Below are positions 46,101 to 55,526 of a stretch of 64,000 nt of DNA, piece by piece. Numbering within the stretch: the stretch's first letter is position 1; the number at the start of each line of letters is the position of its first letter. The position numbers and the translations under genes are program-made. Origin of the DNA: an uncultured Methylococcaceae bacterium (lineage in GTDB: Bacteria; Pseudomonadota; Gammaproteobacteria; Methylococcales; Methylomonadaceae). The notes beneath the pieces are model-generated. The model was not told the origin of the DNA, made no database searches, and saw nothing but the letters and a program-made list of their open reading frames with translations. The stretch is from assembly GCA_903928685.1 (NCBI GenBank), contig CAIYRS010000050.1, positions 1-64,000 of the forward strand, written 5' to 3'.

Positions 46101-46218
46101 TATCGTTCCAATGCTCTGCGTTGGAACTCATCCATCAACGCTCCGCGTTGCGAAAGTTTCTGCGTAGGTGACGCAGAGCGTCACGAACTGCATTCCCACG
46201 CGGAGCATGGGAACGATA
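46101..46218. repeat. Family-B structured repeat (TTCCAATGCTCTGC type)
   Basis: ATCGTTCC ... GGAACGAT-like outer arms, inner CAACGCTCCGCGTTG and GACGCAGAGCGTC stems, and CACGAACTGCATTCCCACGC. Same order of elements as the 38568 copy with different stem bases. Confidence 0.75.
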
Positions 46219-46221
46219 AAT

Positions 46222-46252
46222 GGTGGGCAAAACAGCCTGCCCACCCTACTTC
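46222..46252. repeat. GTGGGC...GCCCAC short palindrome
   Basis: GGTGGGCAAAACAGCCTGCCCACC followed by CTAC, a short hairpin repeat that recurs at 48556-48582. It lies just downstream of the 328-aa gene's stop and could terminate or trim the minus transcript. Confidence 0.7.
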
Positions 46253-46307
46253 TAAATACTAGCGAATGACCGGAAACCAAACATTGTCGATGCGAATTAA
46301 TTCGCAC

Positions 46308-47294
46308 CTACACGCTATACGGCGAGGCGATCCATTCCTTCAATACGGTGGCATCGCGCTCTGGCAAATACGAAAACTCGCCGCTTAAATCTTTGTAAAC
46401 GGCAACACCACAATTCGCTGTCACGCCTTTACCTTTGAGCATGTAAAAAAACCATGCCATCGGATAACCGGCTTGACGGTCAAAACGCGTCAGTAAGTTA
46501 TGTAGCGGTAAACCTTTTTTGCCTTGCACATCATCCAATTGCGGTAGGTTTTTGGCTTGGGTATTAATCAGTTCGACGTTGATTTGCTGTTCGCCAAAAC
46601 GTCCGGTGTGGCGGAACGGGCGGACAATCCAATCTTCGCTTAACGCGGTTTGTTGGCCTGCGCTGCTGCGGTTCCAATCATCCATAAAACGTTGTACAGG
46701 ATGGCGTTCGGGGTGGTGACTATTCAGTTCCGCCATAAACACCGCCACGTCCGTTTTGCGCCGATAGGCATAACGCGCCGAGCCAATGGCAAATGCGTCA
46801 ACGTATTCGGGACTTAGCGGGTCAATAAACTCTTCCAAATCGTCGGGCGGCTGACTGGGGCTGACCAGCAAACGGTCTGAGACTTCACGAATTTTGTCGA
46901 TGTCCACTTGGATGAAGTCTTCGGCATGACAACCGATTTGGATGACAAAATACAAGGTGTTGCCCGTTTGTCGCGTGGCGATCAGTTGTTGCTCGCGGGT
47001 ATGGTCGATTAAGGTTTGTAAATCTTTGCCGCATTCGATGTAAGTGCGTTCAGCCCATTCCACCAAATCGCTGGCGATACGGTTGCCGTGCATATCGACG
47101 ATGCCACCTAAGCGATACCATTCGCTGCCAGTTCGCGCCAAGCGCACGGGGCAATCGGGAATTAGGGCTTGGATTTTTGCTAGCAAGGCTTCATCGCCAG
47201 CCGCTGGCAAGGTGGTTTTACACAATTTCGCCAGTTGCGGGCCATCCAACGGTGACACACAGGCATTGTGTTGAATAGTGGGAGCCGCCGTCAT
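46308..47294 (-). CDS. Nif-cluster protein of unknown function, 328 aa
   Basis: Soluble protein with GSEWYRLGGIVDMHGNRI, FVIQIGCHAEDFIQVDIDKI and YPMAWFFYMLKGKG segments. No known catalytic motif and no membrane helix. It overlaps lrv by four bases and is the last gene of the nifH-led unit, so expression with nitrogenase is likely. I cannot assign a function. Confidence 0.75.
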   Translation of the reverse strand: MTAAPTIQHNACVSPLDGPQLAKLCKTTLPAAGDEALLAKIQALIPDCPVRLARTGSEWYRLGGIVDMHGNRIASDLVEWAERTYIECGKDLQTLIDHTREQQLIATRQTGNTLYFVIQIGCHAEDFIQVDIDKIREVSDRLLVSPSQPPDDLEEFIDPLSPEYVDAFAIGSARYAYRRKTDVAVFMAELNSHHPERHPVQRFMDDWNRSSAGQQTALSEDWIVRPFRHTGRFGEQQINVELINTQAKNLPQLDDVQGKKGLPLHNLLTRFDRQAGYPMAWFFYMLKGKGVTANCGVAVYKDLSGEFSYLPERDATVLKEWIASPYSV

Positions 47295-48052
47295 TTCAGT
47301 TCCGATGTTGGGGGTTGGCTGGCAAGACGTGCCTGCACTGCCGCTTGCACGTCGGGTTCAGGGTCATCAGGCAAATCACGCAAGGCATCGGCGGGGACAC
47401 GTTGCACGGCGGTGTAGCGCACCACCCAATCTGGATCGTTTAACAAAGCTACAGCATCTTCCGAATCGATACGCTCAGCGATAATGCGCCGCACTTCGGG
47501 GGCTTCATCATGCGCCATCAAGGCCAAGCTGACTTCCGGCAAACGTTCGGCAACCACTTTCCGCACTTCCACGTCGCGGTCGCGGATCAACCGAAACAAA
47601 CGACCTTGCGGTAAGCGACGGGCGACGGTGAGCCGCACAATGTAGTCACCGTCGTCCGCCAGTTGTTCCAATTGTTCGGTCGGGATACGGTCGGCAACGG
47701 TCATCCGCACTTCGCGGTCAGAGTCGTTGATAAGTGAGTTGAGTTGTGTCGGCGGTAAACGGTAGGCCACCGCGCGGCGCACCACTTCATCGTCATCATT
47801 GACCATTTCCAGCAAGGCTTTTTGCGGCGCGTAACGCACGGCAATTGCCCTCCGTTCCCAAAAAGCATCATGTAAATAGTGTTCGGCATAAGCGGGATTG
47901 ATCCGCAAGAAACGGTCAATTTGCCGCCCGCTTTCGGCGGTGATACAGGTGTCACCGGGCATACAACGTCCCATCAGCAAGGTTTTCCCTCGAAATGGGC
48001 ATAGGCTGCAATCGGCAACAGGCAGGGTAACTGGGCTTTCTTGACCGGACAT
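47291..48052 (-). CDS. lrv: 4Fe-4S leucine-rich-variant repeat protein (LRV)
   Basis: 253 aa. The N-terminal cluster site has the spacing Cys-x2-Cys-x11-Cys-x5-Cys (CSLCPF ... GRCMPGDTC). It is followed by about eight 24-residue LRV repeats of the form DxDxxVRxxVAxRLP. This architecture was described for the LRV protein of the Azotobacter vinelandii nif region. Its role is not firmly known; an Fe-S or redox-responsive scaffold is plausible. It overlaps the 328-aa gene (ATGA) and follows the 88-aa gene by 12 bp. Confidence 0.93.
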   Translation of the reverse strand: MSGQESPVTLPVADCSLCPFRGKTLLMGRCMPGDTCITAESGRQIDRFLRINPAYAEHYLHDAFWERRAIAVRYAPQKALLEMVNDDDEVVRRAVAYRLPPTQLNSLINDSDREVRMTVADRIPTEQLEQLADDGDYIVRLTVARRLPQGRLFRLIRDRDVEVRKVVAERLPEVSLALMAHDEAPEVRRIIAERIDSEDAVALLNDPDWVVRYTAVQRVPADALRDLPDDPEPDVQAAVQARLASQPPTSELK

Positions 48053-48064
48053 GGGCAGTTCCGT

Positions 48065-48331
48065 TTACTCAGGGATAATTTCGGCAACGACTACACCCGT
48101 TGCGGTTTCTAAATCAGAAGTCAGGCACAGGCAATGCTCACGTCCGTCGATCAGATACAGGTTAAATTCTTCCTGTGCCAGCACGGGCGTGTGGTTGGGC
48201 AAATCATCATCCATGCAATAAGTGAAATGAATGGGTTGATGAGTTTGCCTGAGGGTGGAGACCGTGTCGTCACCAACACCTAGGGTTTGTAGGGTTTGGG
48301 CGATGGTTTGAAGTTGTTCGTTGGTTATCAT
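48065..48331 (-). CDS. Nif-cluster small protein, 88 aa
   Basis: MITNEQLQTIAQTLQTLG begins a helix; the rest is beta-rich, with HFTYCMDDD and HCLCLTSDLETATG. I recall a small family (DUF6129) at this place in nif clusters but cannot verify it. It lies between nafY and lrv, preceded by three stacked palindromes. Confidence 0.7.
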   Translation of the reverse strand: MITNEQLQTIAQTLQTLGVGDDTVSTLRQTHQPIHFTYCMDDDLPNHTPVLAQEEFNLYLIDGREHCLCLTSDLETATGVVVAEIIPE

Positions 48332-48362
48332 CTTATTCCCCTGAAAATTCCCTGGTTACGCT

Positions 48363-48455
48363 CGTTCCCAAGCTCTGGCTTGGGAATGCAGGCTTGGAAG
48401 CTCTAGCTTCCTGTCATTTCCGAAACCAGAGTTTCTAAAGCATGGATTACCAAGT
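48363..48455. repeat. Family-B repeat, partly decayed
   Basis: CGTTCCCAAGCTCTGGCTTG hairpin, GGAAGCTCTAGCTTCC, and a decayed right half CGAAACCAGAGTTTC. It lies between nafY and the 88-aa gene. Confidence 0.7.
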
Positions 48456-48457
48456 TG

Positions 48458-48529
48458 TAGGGTACGCTGTGCGTACCTTCGTAACATCATTGAACGTCAA
48501 TTAATGAAGGTACGCACAGCGTACCCTAC
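48458..48529. repeat. GTAGGGTACGC palindrome
   Basis: Near-perfect 24-bp arms (GTAGGGTACGCTGTGCGTAC and complement) around a loop. It shares the GTAGG...CCTAC ends of family A with a different stem and sits beside the family-B copy. Confidence 0.8.
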
Positions 48530-48555
48530 CTCTTATTCATTTTTTGCGGCGTTGA

Positions 48556-48582
48556 GGTGGGCAGAACAGCTTGCCCACCCTA
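48556..48582. repeat. GTGGGC...GCCCAC short palindrome, copy 2
   Basis: AGGTGGGCAGAACAGCTTGC followed by CCACCCT, as at 46222-46252. It lies 6 bp after the nafY stop. Confidence 0.7.
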
Positions 48583-48587
48583 CGGCA

Positions 48588-49292
48588 TTACCCAACCGCT
48601 TCCTGCTCAAACTTAAACCGTTCGCTCGCCTCAATTCCCATCGCTTTTGCCAGCCACGGCGGCGGTGAACCTGCCATGACGGTTTGCAATTGCACGATGA
48701 CATCCGCCAAGCTAGCGACAGCTTCCAAACGCATCGGATGGATGCCGAGGCGGACGATTTTCGCCGCCGCAGGGCCACCCACTGACGCGACATACACCAC
48801 TTTGCAATCTTGTAACTGTTCGGCGCGGAAGACATTTTTGTCATCCACCACCAAACCTTCAGGAATTTCAGCGGTGCGGATGTCGATCAGAAGGGCTGCA
48901 TCGGCATTGACTTGGTAAACCATAAACCAAGCGCAGTTGCCGAAATGACCGTTGACGTGGATAGCATCATCGCTAGCACAAGCAATGCGTACCGAATTGG
49001 GCAAGTCGCCGTTTTGGTACGCTTGTGTGCTGGGCAGGATTTTGTCGGGCGCGGTGTTGCTGAGGATGTTTAAAGCCTGTTGCAACAGGTGGCTGTCAAC
49101 TTGGGCAAAAACACCGCCATCAGCCACTTGAAAGTCAGTCAGGCTGATGGTGGCGATTTTGCTTTCGGTCATCGGCGCGTCTACACAATCCGACAATACG
49201 GCAAGCAATTGCTTAGTGTCGGTGTTGGGCAGGGCGCGGGCGGCTAAGGCGATGCGTAAGGCCAGTTCCCGTGAGAGCGCGTTCTGGCTCAT
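48588..49292 (-). CDS. nafY: FeMo-cofactor-binding protein, NafY/NifY type
   Basis: 234 aa in two domains: an N-terminal NafY-like helical domain (about 5-55, RELALRIALAARALP) and a C-terminal NifX/NifY/VnfX ribonuclease-H-like domain. The cofactor His region GHFGNCAW is present, corresponding to the His/Cys motif of NafY core domains. These proteins carry or park FeMo-co before insertion into apo-NifDK. It starts four bases after the ferredoxin stop in the nifH unit. Confidence 0.9.
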   Translation of the reverse strand: MSQNALSRELALRIALAARALPNTDTKQLLAVLSDCVDAPMTESKIATISLTDFQVADGGVFAQVDSHLLQQALNILSNTAPDKILPSTQAYQNGDLPNSVRIACASDDAIHVNGHFGNCAWFMVYQVNADAALLIDIRTAEIPEGLVVDDKNVFRAEQLQDCKVVYVASVGGPAAAKIVRLGIHPMRLEAVASLADVIVQLQTVMAGSPPPWLAKAMGIEASERFKFEQEAVG

Positions 49293-49296
49293 GGCC

Positions 49297-49497
49297 TTAT
49301 GCCTCTAGCGGTAAGATGCAGTTGTCAATCGGGCAAACCTTGACGCATTGCGGCACGTCAAAATCGCCTTCGCATTCGGTACAAGTGCGTTTGTCGATTT
49401 TAAAGACGATTGCACCTTCGGTAATGGATTGGGTGGGGCAAACAGGTTCGCAGTCGCCACAAGAAATGCAGTCTGCTTCAACAATATAAAGAGCCAT
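49297..49497 (-). CDS. 2[4Fe-4S] ferredoxin, FdxN-like
   Basis: 66-aa ferredoxin with CISCGDCEPVCP and a second box CTECEGDFDVPQCVKVCP, where the extra residues between Cys match the Alvin/FdxN type. A candidate electron donor to NifH or cofactor biosynthesis. Its ATG touches the nifT stop. Confidence 0.92.
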   Translation of the reverse strand: MALYIVEADCISCGDCEPVCPTQSITEGAIVFKIDKRTCTECEGDFDVPQCVKVCPIDNCILPLEA

Positions 49498-49721
49498 TAG
49501 TCTTCTCCTGAATCTAAACGTTTTGCGCGTAAGGTGATGGGGAAGTCGGGCATGGGAATCGGTTCAAAGTAATATTTTGAGCCATCCGCCAACAGGACTT
49601 CACCACCCCATTTGTCAGCGGCATCAAATTCGACGGATTCCGCGACTTCTTCCAAGTCTTTTTTCGGAACGTAGAAGACCAACTTGCCTTCCGGGTTTTT
49701 TTTCAACATGACGCTAGGCAT
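49497..49721 (-). CDS. nifT: NifT/FixU protein
   Basis: 74-aa protein of unknown biochemical role, conserved after nifK. PSVMLKKNPEGKLVFYVPKKDLEE and KWGGEVLLADGSKYYFEP match the family pattern. It starts 154 bp after nifK, the gap being filled by a palindromic repeat. Confidence 0.95.
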   Translation of the reverse strand: MPSVMLKKNPEGKLVFYVPKKDLEEVAESVEFDAADKWGGEVLLADGSKYYFEPIPMPDFPITLRAKRLDSGED

Positions 49722-49747
49722 TTGGGTTCTCCGTTGTGGTTATTGAT

Positions 49748-49877
49748 AAATCCCCCCTAACCCCCCTTTTTCAAAGGGGGGAATTGGTTCGATAAAATCG
49801 AAAATACCTACCTACTTAAAAAAGGAGGATGGGGATAATCTCACACCCCCCTTGAAAAAGGGGAGCAGGGGGGATTT
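49748..49877. repeat. AATCCCCCCTAACCCCCC-type inverted repeat
   Basis: Outer arms AAATCCCCCCTAACCCCCCT and AGCAGGGGGGATTT, inner stem CCCCCTTTTTCAAAGGGGG and CCCCCCTTGAAAAAGGGG. It resembles repeats known from cyanobacteria and other bacteria. It fills the nifK-nifT gap and touches the nifK stop. Confidence 0.8.
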
Positions 49878-51447
49878 AACGGATCAAATCGTAGTTGTAA
49901 TCCGTTGTACCCATACCTTTGGTTTCTTTATCCAACTGCTCCAATACTGCGTTGACTAAAGTAGTCAGCATGTAAATCGCGCCTTCGTAACCTAAAGTAG
50001 TCATGCGGTGCAAATGGTGGCGGTCGAAAATGGGGAAACCAATGCGGATCAGTGGCACTTCATCCTTTTCGCCTTTGTAAAAGGTGTCGCGTTGGATGAA
50101 TTTGCCGTAGGAGTTGCCGATCATGAAGTCCGGTTTGTTGGTGAACATCAAGGAGCGGAAATGCCACAAATCACGTCCAATGTGGATTTGGGTGTTTTTG
50201 CCATAAGGCGAATCCGCACAGATTTTTTCCATCGCTTTCAACCAACGTTTGTTGGCGTGGTTGCACAAGACGTCAGAAGGTTCTGCACCCAATTCCAGCA
50301 AGAATTTGGTCATACCCATGACGAAATCAGCATCACCGTATAACGCAAACTTTTTGCCATGTAGCCAAGCATGCGAGTCGGTAATCATGTCCACCAAACG
50401 TCCGCGTTCCAATTCCAAGGAGGCAGGAATTTCTTTGCCAGTCAGTTTGGAGATAGTCATCAAGAACTCATCAGTCCATTCCAAACCCATCGGAATGTTG
50501 ACGGCTGTTGCTGGTTGATGCCAAATGTTTTGTACGAACTTTTTGGTTTTTTCCAACTGCCAAGGTTGCAACAAGATGGTATCAATCGCATTGGGCGCGT
50601 CTTTGATTTCCGCTTGGGTCGTGCCGCCTGCGTACATGCGGAATGTACCATCAGCTGGCGTATCCAACACTTCAGAAGGATCGCTTAACAAGGAATAATC
50701 CACGCCCATTTCTTTCATCATGCGGTGCATGACGCGGAAATTGCCCAAGTAAGTTTCAAAGCCTGGCACCAGGTTGATTTTGCCGTTGGAGCCGACTTCT
50801 TTGCCTTCCATATGGTTGAGCGTGAAATATTTCGCCATGCCTTCGAACATATTGTCCCAGCCTGTGGTATGGCTACCGACGAAGCTTGGGGTATGGGCGA
50901 ACGGAGTTGGGAATTCTTGCTCGATATGGCCTGCTTTTTTGGCGTTGTTGATGAACGCGTTCAAGTCGTCACCGATAACTTCCGCCATACAGGTGGTGGA
51001 AACCGCGATGATGTCGGGTTGATATAAAGCTTTGGCATTTTCCAAACCCGCGAACATGTTCTTTTGTCCACCGAAAACCGCCGCGTCTTCTGTCATAGAG
51101 TCTGATACGCAAGCGATAGGCTCTTTGAAATGACGGTTGAAGTAAGTACGGAAGTAAGCGACACAACCTTGTGAACCGTGGACGTAAGGCATGGTTTTTT
51201 CAAAACCCAATGCACATAAAACCGCACCAAGTGGTTGGCAAGCTTTAGCAGGATTGACAGTCAAAGCTTCACGGTTGAAGTTCAGCTCTTGGTATTCTTT
51301 AGTCGTGGTCCATTGGAACACTTCATCAATTTTTTCTTGCTCATGACGTTCTTCATAAGCGTTGCGTTTGTTAGCCAGGTTTTCTTTGTATTCATCGGTT
51401 CTGAATAAAGGATAGCTGGGTTGGATGTTATCGACTTGTTGGCTCAT
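49876..51447 (-). CDS. nifK: Nitrogenase MoFe protein beta chain
   Basis: 523-aa subunit carrying half of the P cluster. Ligand Cys are in KACQPLGAVLCALGF (two Cys) and VSTTCMAE; the conserved GSQGCVAYFRTYFNRHFKEP is intact. Its length equals that of Azotobacter NifK with the N-terminal extension. The nifD-nifK gap of 188 bp is mainly a family-B repeat, longer than the usual short spacer. Confidence 0.98.
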   Translation of the reverse strand: MSQQVDNIQPSYPLFRTDEYKENLANKRNAYEERHEQEKIDEVFQWTTTKEYQELNFNREALTVNPAKACQPLGAVLCALGFEKTMPYVHGSQGCVAYFRTYFNRHFKEPIACVSDSMTEDAAVFGGQKNMFAGLENAKALYQPDIIAVSTTCMAEVIGDDLNAFINNAKKAGHIEQEFPTPFAHTPSFVGSHTTGWDNMFEGMAKYFTLNHMEGKEVGSNGKINLVPGFETYLGNFRVMHRMMKEMGVDYSLLSDPSEVLDTPADGTFRMYAGGTTQAEIKDAPNAIDTILLQPWQLEKTKKFVQNIWHQPATAVNIPMGLEWTDEFLMTISKLTGKEIPASLELERGRLVDMITDSHAWLHGKKFALYGDADFVMGMTKFLLELGAEPSDVLCNHANKRWLKAMEKICADSPYGKNTQIHIGRDLWHFRSLMFTNKPDFMIGNSYGKFIQRDTFYKGEKDEVPLIRIGFPIFDRHHLHRMTTLGYEGAIYMLTTLVNAVLEQLDKETKGMGTTDYNYDLIR

Positions 51448-51509
51448 GGTAATCTCCTACGCGCCACTAATCTGTGGACGACGATATGGGGGGAAGAATT
51501 TGTCGTTAA

Positions 51510-51628
51510 TCGTTCCCACGCTCTGCGCACCCTAAGGGGCATAAATGGAAACGCAGCCCCAACCGCTCTAGCGGTACGGAACGCAGAGCGTTCCCTGAGG
51601 CATTCCCACGCCGGAGCGTGGGAACGAT
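51510..51628. repeat. Family-B structured repeat between nifD and nifK
   Basis: ATCGTTCCCACGCTCTGCG left arm; inner CAACCGCTCTAGCGG stem and GAACGCAGAGCGTTC; closing CATTCCCACGCCGGAGCGTG and GGAACGAT. A complete copy 7 bp after the nifD stop (51636), able to form hairpins at the nifD 3' end. Confidence 0.8.
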
Positions 51629-51635
51629 GATTGCT

Positions 51636-53114
51636 TTACGCTGCGACTTTCACCGCTTCGCTACTCGCATCTTTTTTCCAAGGTGCTTTCACTTGTTTCC
51701 AGCAAGGGTTATTGATCGTCATGTCCATATCGCGGGCGAAGATGGCGAAGCCGTCATAGCCGTGATAAGGGCCTGAATAATCCCAAGAGTGCATTTGCCG
51801 GAATGGAACGCCCATTTTTTGGAAAATGTATTTCTCTTTGATACCAGAACCGATCAAGTCAGGTTGGACGCGTTTGACGAACTCTTCAAACTCGTAGCCA
51901 GTGACATCGTCATATAACAACGTGGCATTGCCCATTTCTTTGATAGTACGGTCGTAATCGTCGTTGTGACCGAATTCGTAACCTGTGCCGACGACTTCCA
52001 TGCCTAAATCTTCATACGCACCGATCACATGGCGAGGACGCAGGCCACCGATGTACAACATCACGCGTTTGCCTTCCAGGCGAGGTTTGTATTTAGCGAT
52101 AACGGCTTCGTATTCCGCTTCATATTTCTTGATAACGCGTTCTGCGCCTTCTTTGATGACATCATCAAAGTGGGAAGCAATACGGCGTAAGCTTTCGGCG
52201 ATTTTGGTTGGGCCGAAGAAGTTGTACTCAATCCAGGGGATTTTGTACTTTTCTTCCATGTGTCGGGCGATGTAGTTCATCGAACGGTAGCAATGGATCA
52301 GGTTCAGTTTCACTTTTGGTGTGTTTTCAATTTCAGCCAAGGTGCCGTCGCCAGACCATTGGGCAACAACGCGCAAGCCCATTTCTTCCAATAAGGTACG
52401 TGAAGCCCACGCATCACCGCCGATGTTGTAGTCGCCGATAACGGCAACGTCATAAGGTGTGGTTGGGAAGCTGTCGTCACCGTCACGGTTGCCTAACACC
52501 CAATCACGGATGGCATCGTTAGCGATGTGATGGCCTAAGGATTGCGATACGCCACGGAAGCCTTCGCAACGGACAGGCACAACCGGTTTACCGATTTCTT
52601 TGTTCCCTTTTTTAGCAACCGCTTCAATGTCGTCACCAATCAAACCAATCGGACACTCGGATTGGATACTGATGCCTTTGTGCAGCGGGAACAAACCTTC
52701 GATTTCGGTAATGATTTTCGCCAGCTTTTTATCGCCGCCGAATACGATGTCCTTTTCGGTGAAATCAGAAGTGAAGTTCATGGTACCGAAGGTGTTGACA
52801 CCTGTCGTACCGACGTAATAGTTACGGCGACCAGCGCGGGAATATTGACCGCAGCCGACTGGGCCGTGGGAAATATGGATCATGTCCTTGATCGGGCCCC
52901 AGACCACACCTTTTGAACCGGCGTAAGCGCAACCACGGATGGTCATGACGCCAGGCAAAGATTTGCGGTTAGAGGTGATACATTTATTGGATTTTTCGAG
53001 CGATTGGTCGTTGACTGCCAAATGTTTGGCGCGGTCTTTCTTGGCTTGTTCGGGATAAATTTCCAGAACTTCTTGAATCAACGCTTCGGTCTCTTCTCTG
53101 GTTAAAGCTGCCAT
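51636..53114 (-). CDS. nifD: Nitrogenase MoFe protein alpha chain
   Basis: 492-aa subunit binding FeMo-co. The cofactor Cys lies in [11 protein letters not shown] and the cofactor His in [18 protein letters not shown]-cluster Cys occur in [17 protein letters not shown] and QSECPIG. ATG 53114 follows AGGAG; the frame opens 22 codons earlier, but that part is non-coding. The 209-bp gap to nifH holds a palindromic repeat. Confidence 0.98.
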   Translation of the reverse strand: MAALTREETEALIQEVLEIYPEQAKKDRAKHLAVNDQSLEKSNKCITSNRKSLPGVMTIRGCAYAGSKGVVWGPIKDMIHISHGPVGCGQYSRAGRRNYYVGTTGVNTFGTMNFTSDFTEKDIVFGGDKKLAKIITEIEGLFPLHKGISIQSECPIGLIGDDIEAVAKKGNKEIGKPVVPVRCEGFRGVSQSLGHHIANDAIRDWVLGNRDGDDSFPTTPYDVAVIGDYNIGGDAWASRTLLEEMGLRVVAQWSGDGTLAEIENTPKVKLNLIHCYRSMNYIARHMEEKYKIPWIEYNFFGPTKIAESLRRIASHFDDVIKEGAERVIKKYEAEYEAVIAKYKPRLEGKRVMLYIGGLRPRHVIGAYEDLGMEVVGTGYEFGHNDDYDRTIKEMGNATLLYDDVTGYEFEEFVKRVQPDLIGSGIKEKYIFQKMGVPFRQMHSWDYSGPYHGYDGFAIFARDMDMTINNPCWKQVKAPWKKDASSEAVKVAA

Positions 53115-53192
53115 GTGTGTTCTCCTACGGATGTCATGGATAATCTTCCATCGACATGGTTTGAGGAAAGGAGGCCGCAAAGATATTTAGCG

Positions 53193-53310
53193 GTAGAGAC
53201 GTTGCATTGCAACGTCTGTACAGCGCAACGTCTGTACATTGCCTAAATCCTTGCGGTTATTCTTGGTAGAGACGTTGCACTGCAACGTCTGTACATTGCA
53301 ACGTCTCTAC
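53193..53310. repeat. GTAGAGACGTTGC palindrome cluster between nifH and nifD
   Basis: Two tandem imperfect palindromes with units GTAGAGACGTTGCA and TGCAACGTCT(G/C)TAC, repeated six times in alternating directions. It resembles repeats common in cyanobacteria. Located at the nifH 3' end, it could form strong hairpins that stabilise nifH mRNA or limit read-through. Confidence 0.82.
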
Positions 53311-53323
53311 AGCGCATCGATTA

Positions 53324-54217
<894 letters not shown>

Positions 54218-54254
54218 CTAGTAGGATGTTGTGGTTGATGACGTTATGCTTAAA

Positions 54255-54269
54255 GCAACCAGCGTGCCA
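54255..54269 (-). promoter_or_regulatory. Sigma-54 promoter of nifH
   Basis: On the minus strand TGGCACGCTGGTTGC, a perfect match to TGGCAC-N5-TTGC. The expected transcription start is near 54243, about 35 bases before the nifH ATG. Confidence 0.93.
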
Positions 54270-54367
54270 ATTCAAAAAATCAACCTAATATATTGATTTT
54301 TAATGGATATTTTTGAATATTTTGCACGGAATGCTGGTTGGATTTCAGACATTCGGGGTTGGGGGCT

Positions 54368-54383
54368 TGTAGGCTTACTTACA
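54368..54383 (-). promoter_or_regulatory. NifA upstream activator site for nifH
   Basis: TGT-N10-ACA (TGTAGGCTTACTTACA as read on the plus strand; the motif is symmetric) about 99 bp upstream of the -24 box. The AT-rich stretch between them could bind IHF, but I cannot define a site. Confidence 0.85.
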
Positions 54384-54454
54384 GTGGGATAATTGTTTTG
54401 ATTAATCTAATACCGTTGTTAACAGCAACACATCACTAATAAATTGAGGAAAAC

Positions 54455-55330
54455 ATGAAAGGCCCGAAATTTTTAAGTTACGCAAAGCCTCTTATTGAAG
54501 TGTTAAGAAATATAGGCGGTTCTGGCTCTGCAGCAGATGTAATTGACCAAGTAATTGCCTACATGAATATTCCTGACTATGTTGTTGAAGAAACTATTTC
54601 TTCGGGGGTATCACGCGTCAGAAATCAAATCCAGTGGGCAAGGACGTACCTTGTCAAAGCTGACCTAATCGACTCACCGCAACGTGGTGTCTGGAAATTG
54701 ACTGAAAAAGGTTATGAAACTGAACTTACTGAGGAATCCGTATATGCCCTTTTCAAGAAGGTTCAAGGTAGTTTCGTACAAGGAAGGAAGCTAAAAGAGT
54801 CAATGACAGCCGAAGCAGCAGCGGAGGCCGAAACAGCCGCTGAAGCGGAAACAGAATTGGTGGTAGCTGACGAAGCACACGGTGACGCGCTGTTAAATAT
54901 CCTAAAAAATCTTTCGCCACAGGGCTTTGAGCGAATTTGCAAACGATTATTGTCTGAAGTGGGCATTCACGATGTTCAGATTATTGGTGGCGCTGGAGAT
55001 CAAGGTATTGATGGCACGGGCGTTATCAAAGTAAATGAAGTTGTTGGCTTTACGGTTATTTTTCAATGCAAACGCTATAAAGATTCGGTTGTTCCTCATC
55101 ATGTCCGGGATTTTAGAGGCACTATGCAAGGCCGCGCCGATAAAGGAATTTTTATTACCACGGGGCGGTTTACTTCCGAAGCCAAGAAAGAAGCCGTTCG
55201 GGATGGTGTACCGCCAATTGAACTGATAGATGGTGAACGCTTAGTGTCGCTGTTTGAAAAATACCAACTTGGGCTAAAGCCAAAAGTGGTTTATGACTTA
55301 ATGCCTGATTTCTTTGATAACTTCAAATAA
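54455..55330 (+). CDS. Mrr-type restriction endonuclease
   Basis: 291 aa. An N-terminal winged-helix domain (about 5-110) is joined by an Ala/Glu-rich linker (AEAAAEAETAAEAETE) to a C-terminal Mrr catalytic domain. The PD-(D/E)xK-like core reads GGAGDQGIDG ... FQCKRY, followed by RDFRGTMQGRADKGIFITTG. Mrr enzymes cut methylated DNA (type IV). No methyltransferase is adjacent. It is divergent from nifH and probably a defence gene inserted at the edge of the nif region. Confidence 0.9.
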   Translation: MKGPKFLSYAKPLIEVLRNIGGSGSAADVIDQVIAYMNIPDYVVEETISSGVSRVRNQIQWARTYLVKADLIDSPQRGVWKLTEKGYETELTEESVYALFKKVQGSFVQGRKLKESMTAEAAAEAETAAEAETELVVADEAHGDALLNILKNLSPQGFERICKRLLSEVGIHDVQIIGGAGDQGIDGTGVIKVNEVVGFTVIFQCKRYKDSVVPHHVRDFRGTMQGRADKGIFITTGRFTSEAKKEAVRDGVPPIELIDGERLVSLFEKYQLGLKPKVVYDLMPDFFDNFK

Positions 55331-55437
55331 GCAAATCATGTAATAAATTTTTCGATGCGTTAGTAGAGACTTTATTCAGTGATATCTTAACCCGACCAAC
55401 TACTTAGTCATTTTTTGTCGAGTTAGATATTGGGCAG

Positions 55438-55506
55438 ATAACAAGGCCTGTCAGGTTTTAAAAACCTCACAGGCCTATTTGCACTTGTCAAAACGAAATT
55501 GACTGA
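55438..55506 (-). repeat. 70-bp dispersed palindromic element, copy 2
   Basis: Inverted copy of the 16728-16797 element: AGGCCTGTCAGGTTTT / AAAACCTCACAGGCCT with the flank AAACGAAATTGACTGA. It lies between the mrr and ubiK genes, which converge here. Confidence 0.75.
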
Positions 55507-55526
55507 GTACTACATTTTAATGAGGA

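Noticed and set aside
52542-52916. 124-aa plus-strand frame inside nifD
   Set aside because: Antisense shadow of nifD with no start signal; the nifD frame is certain.
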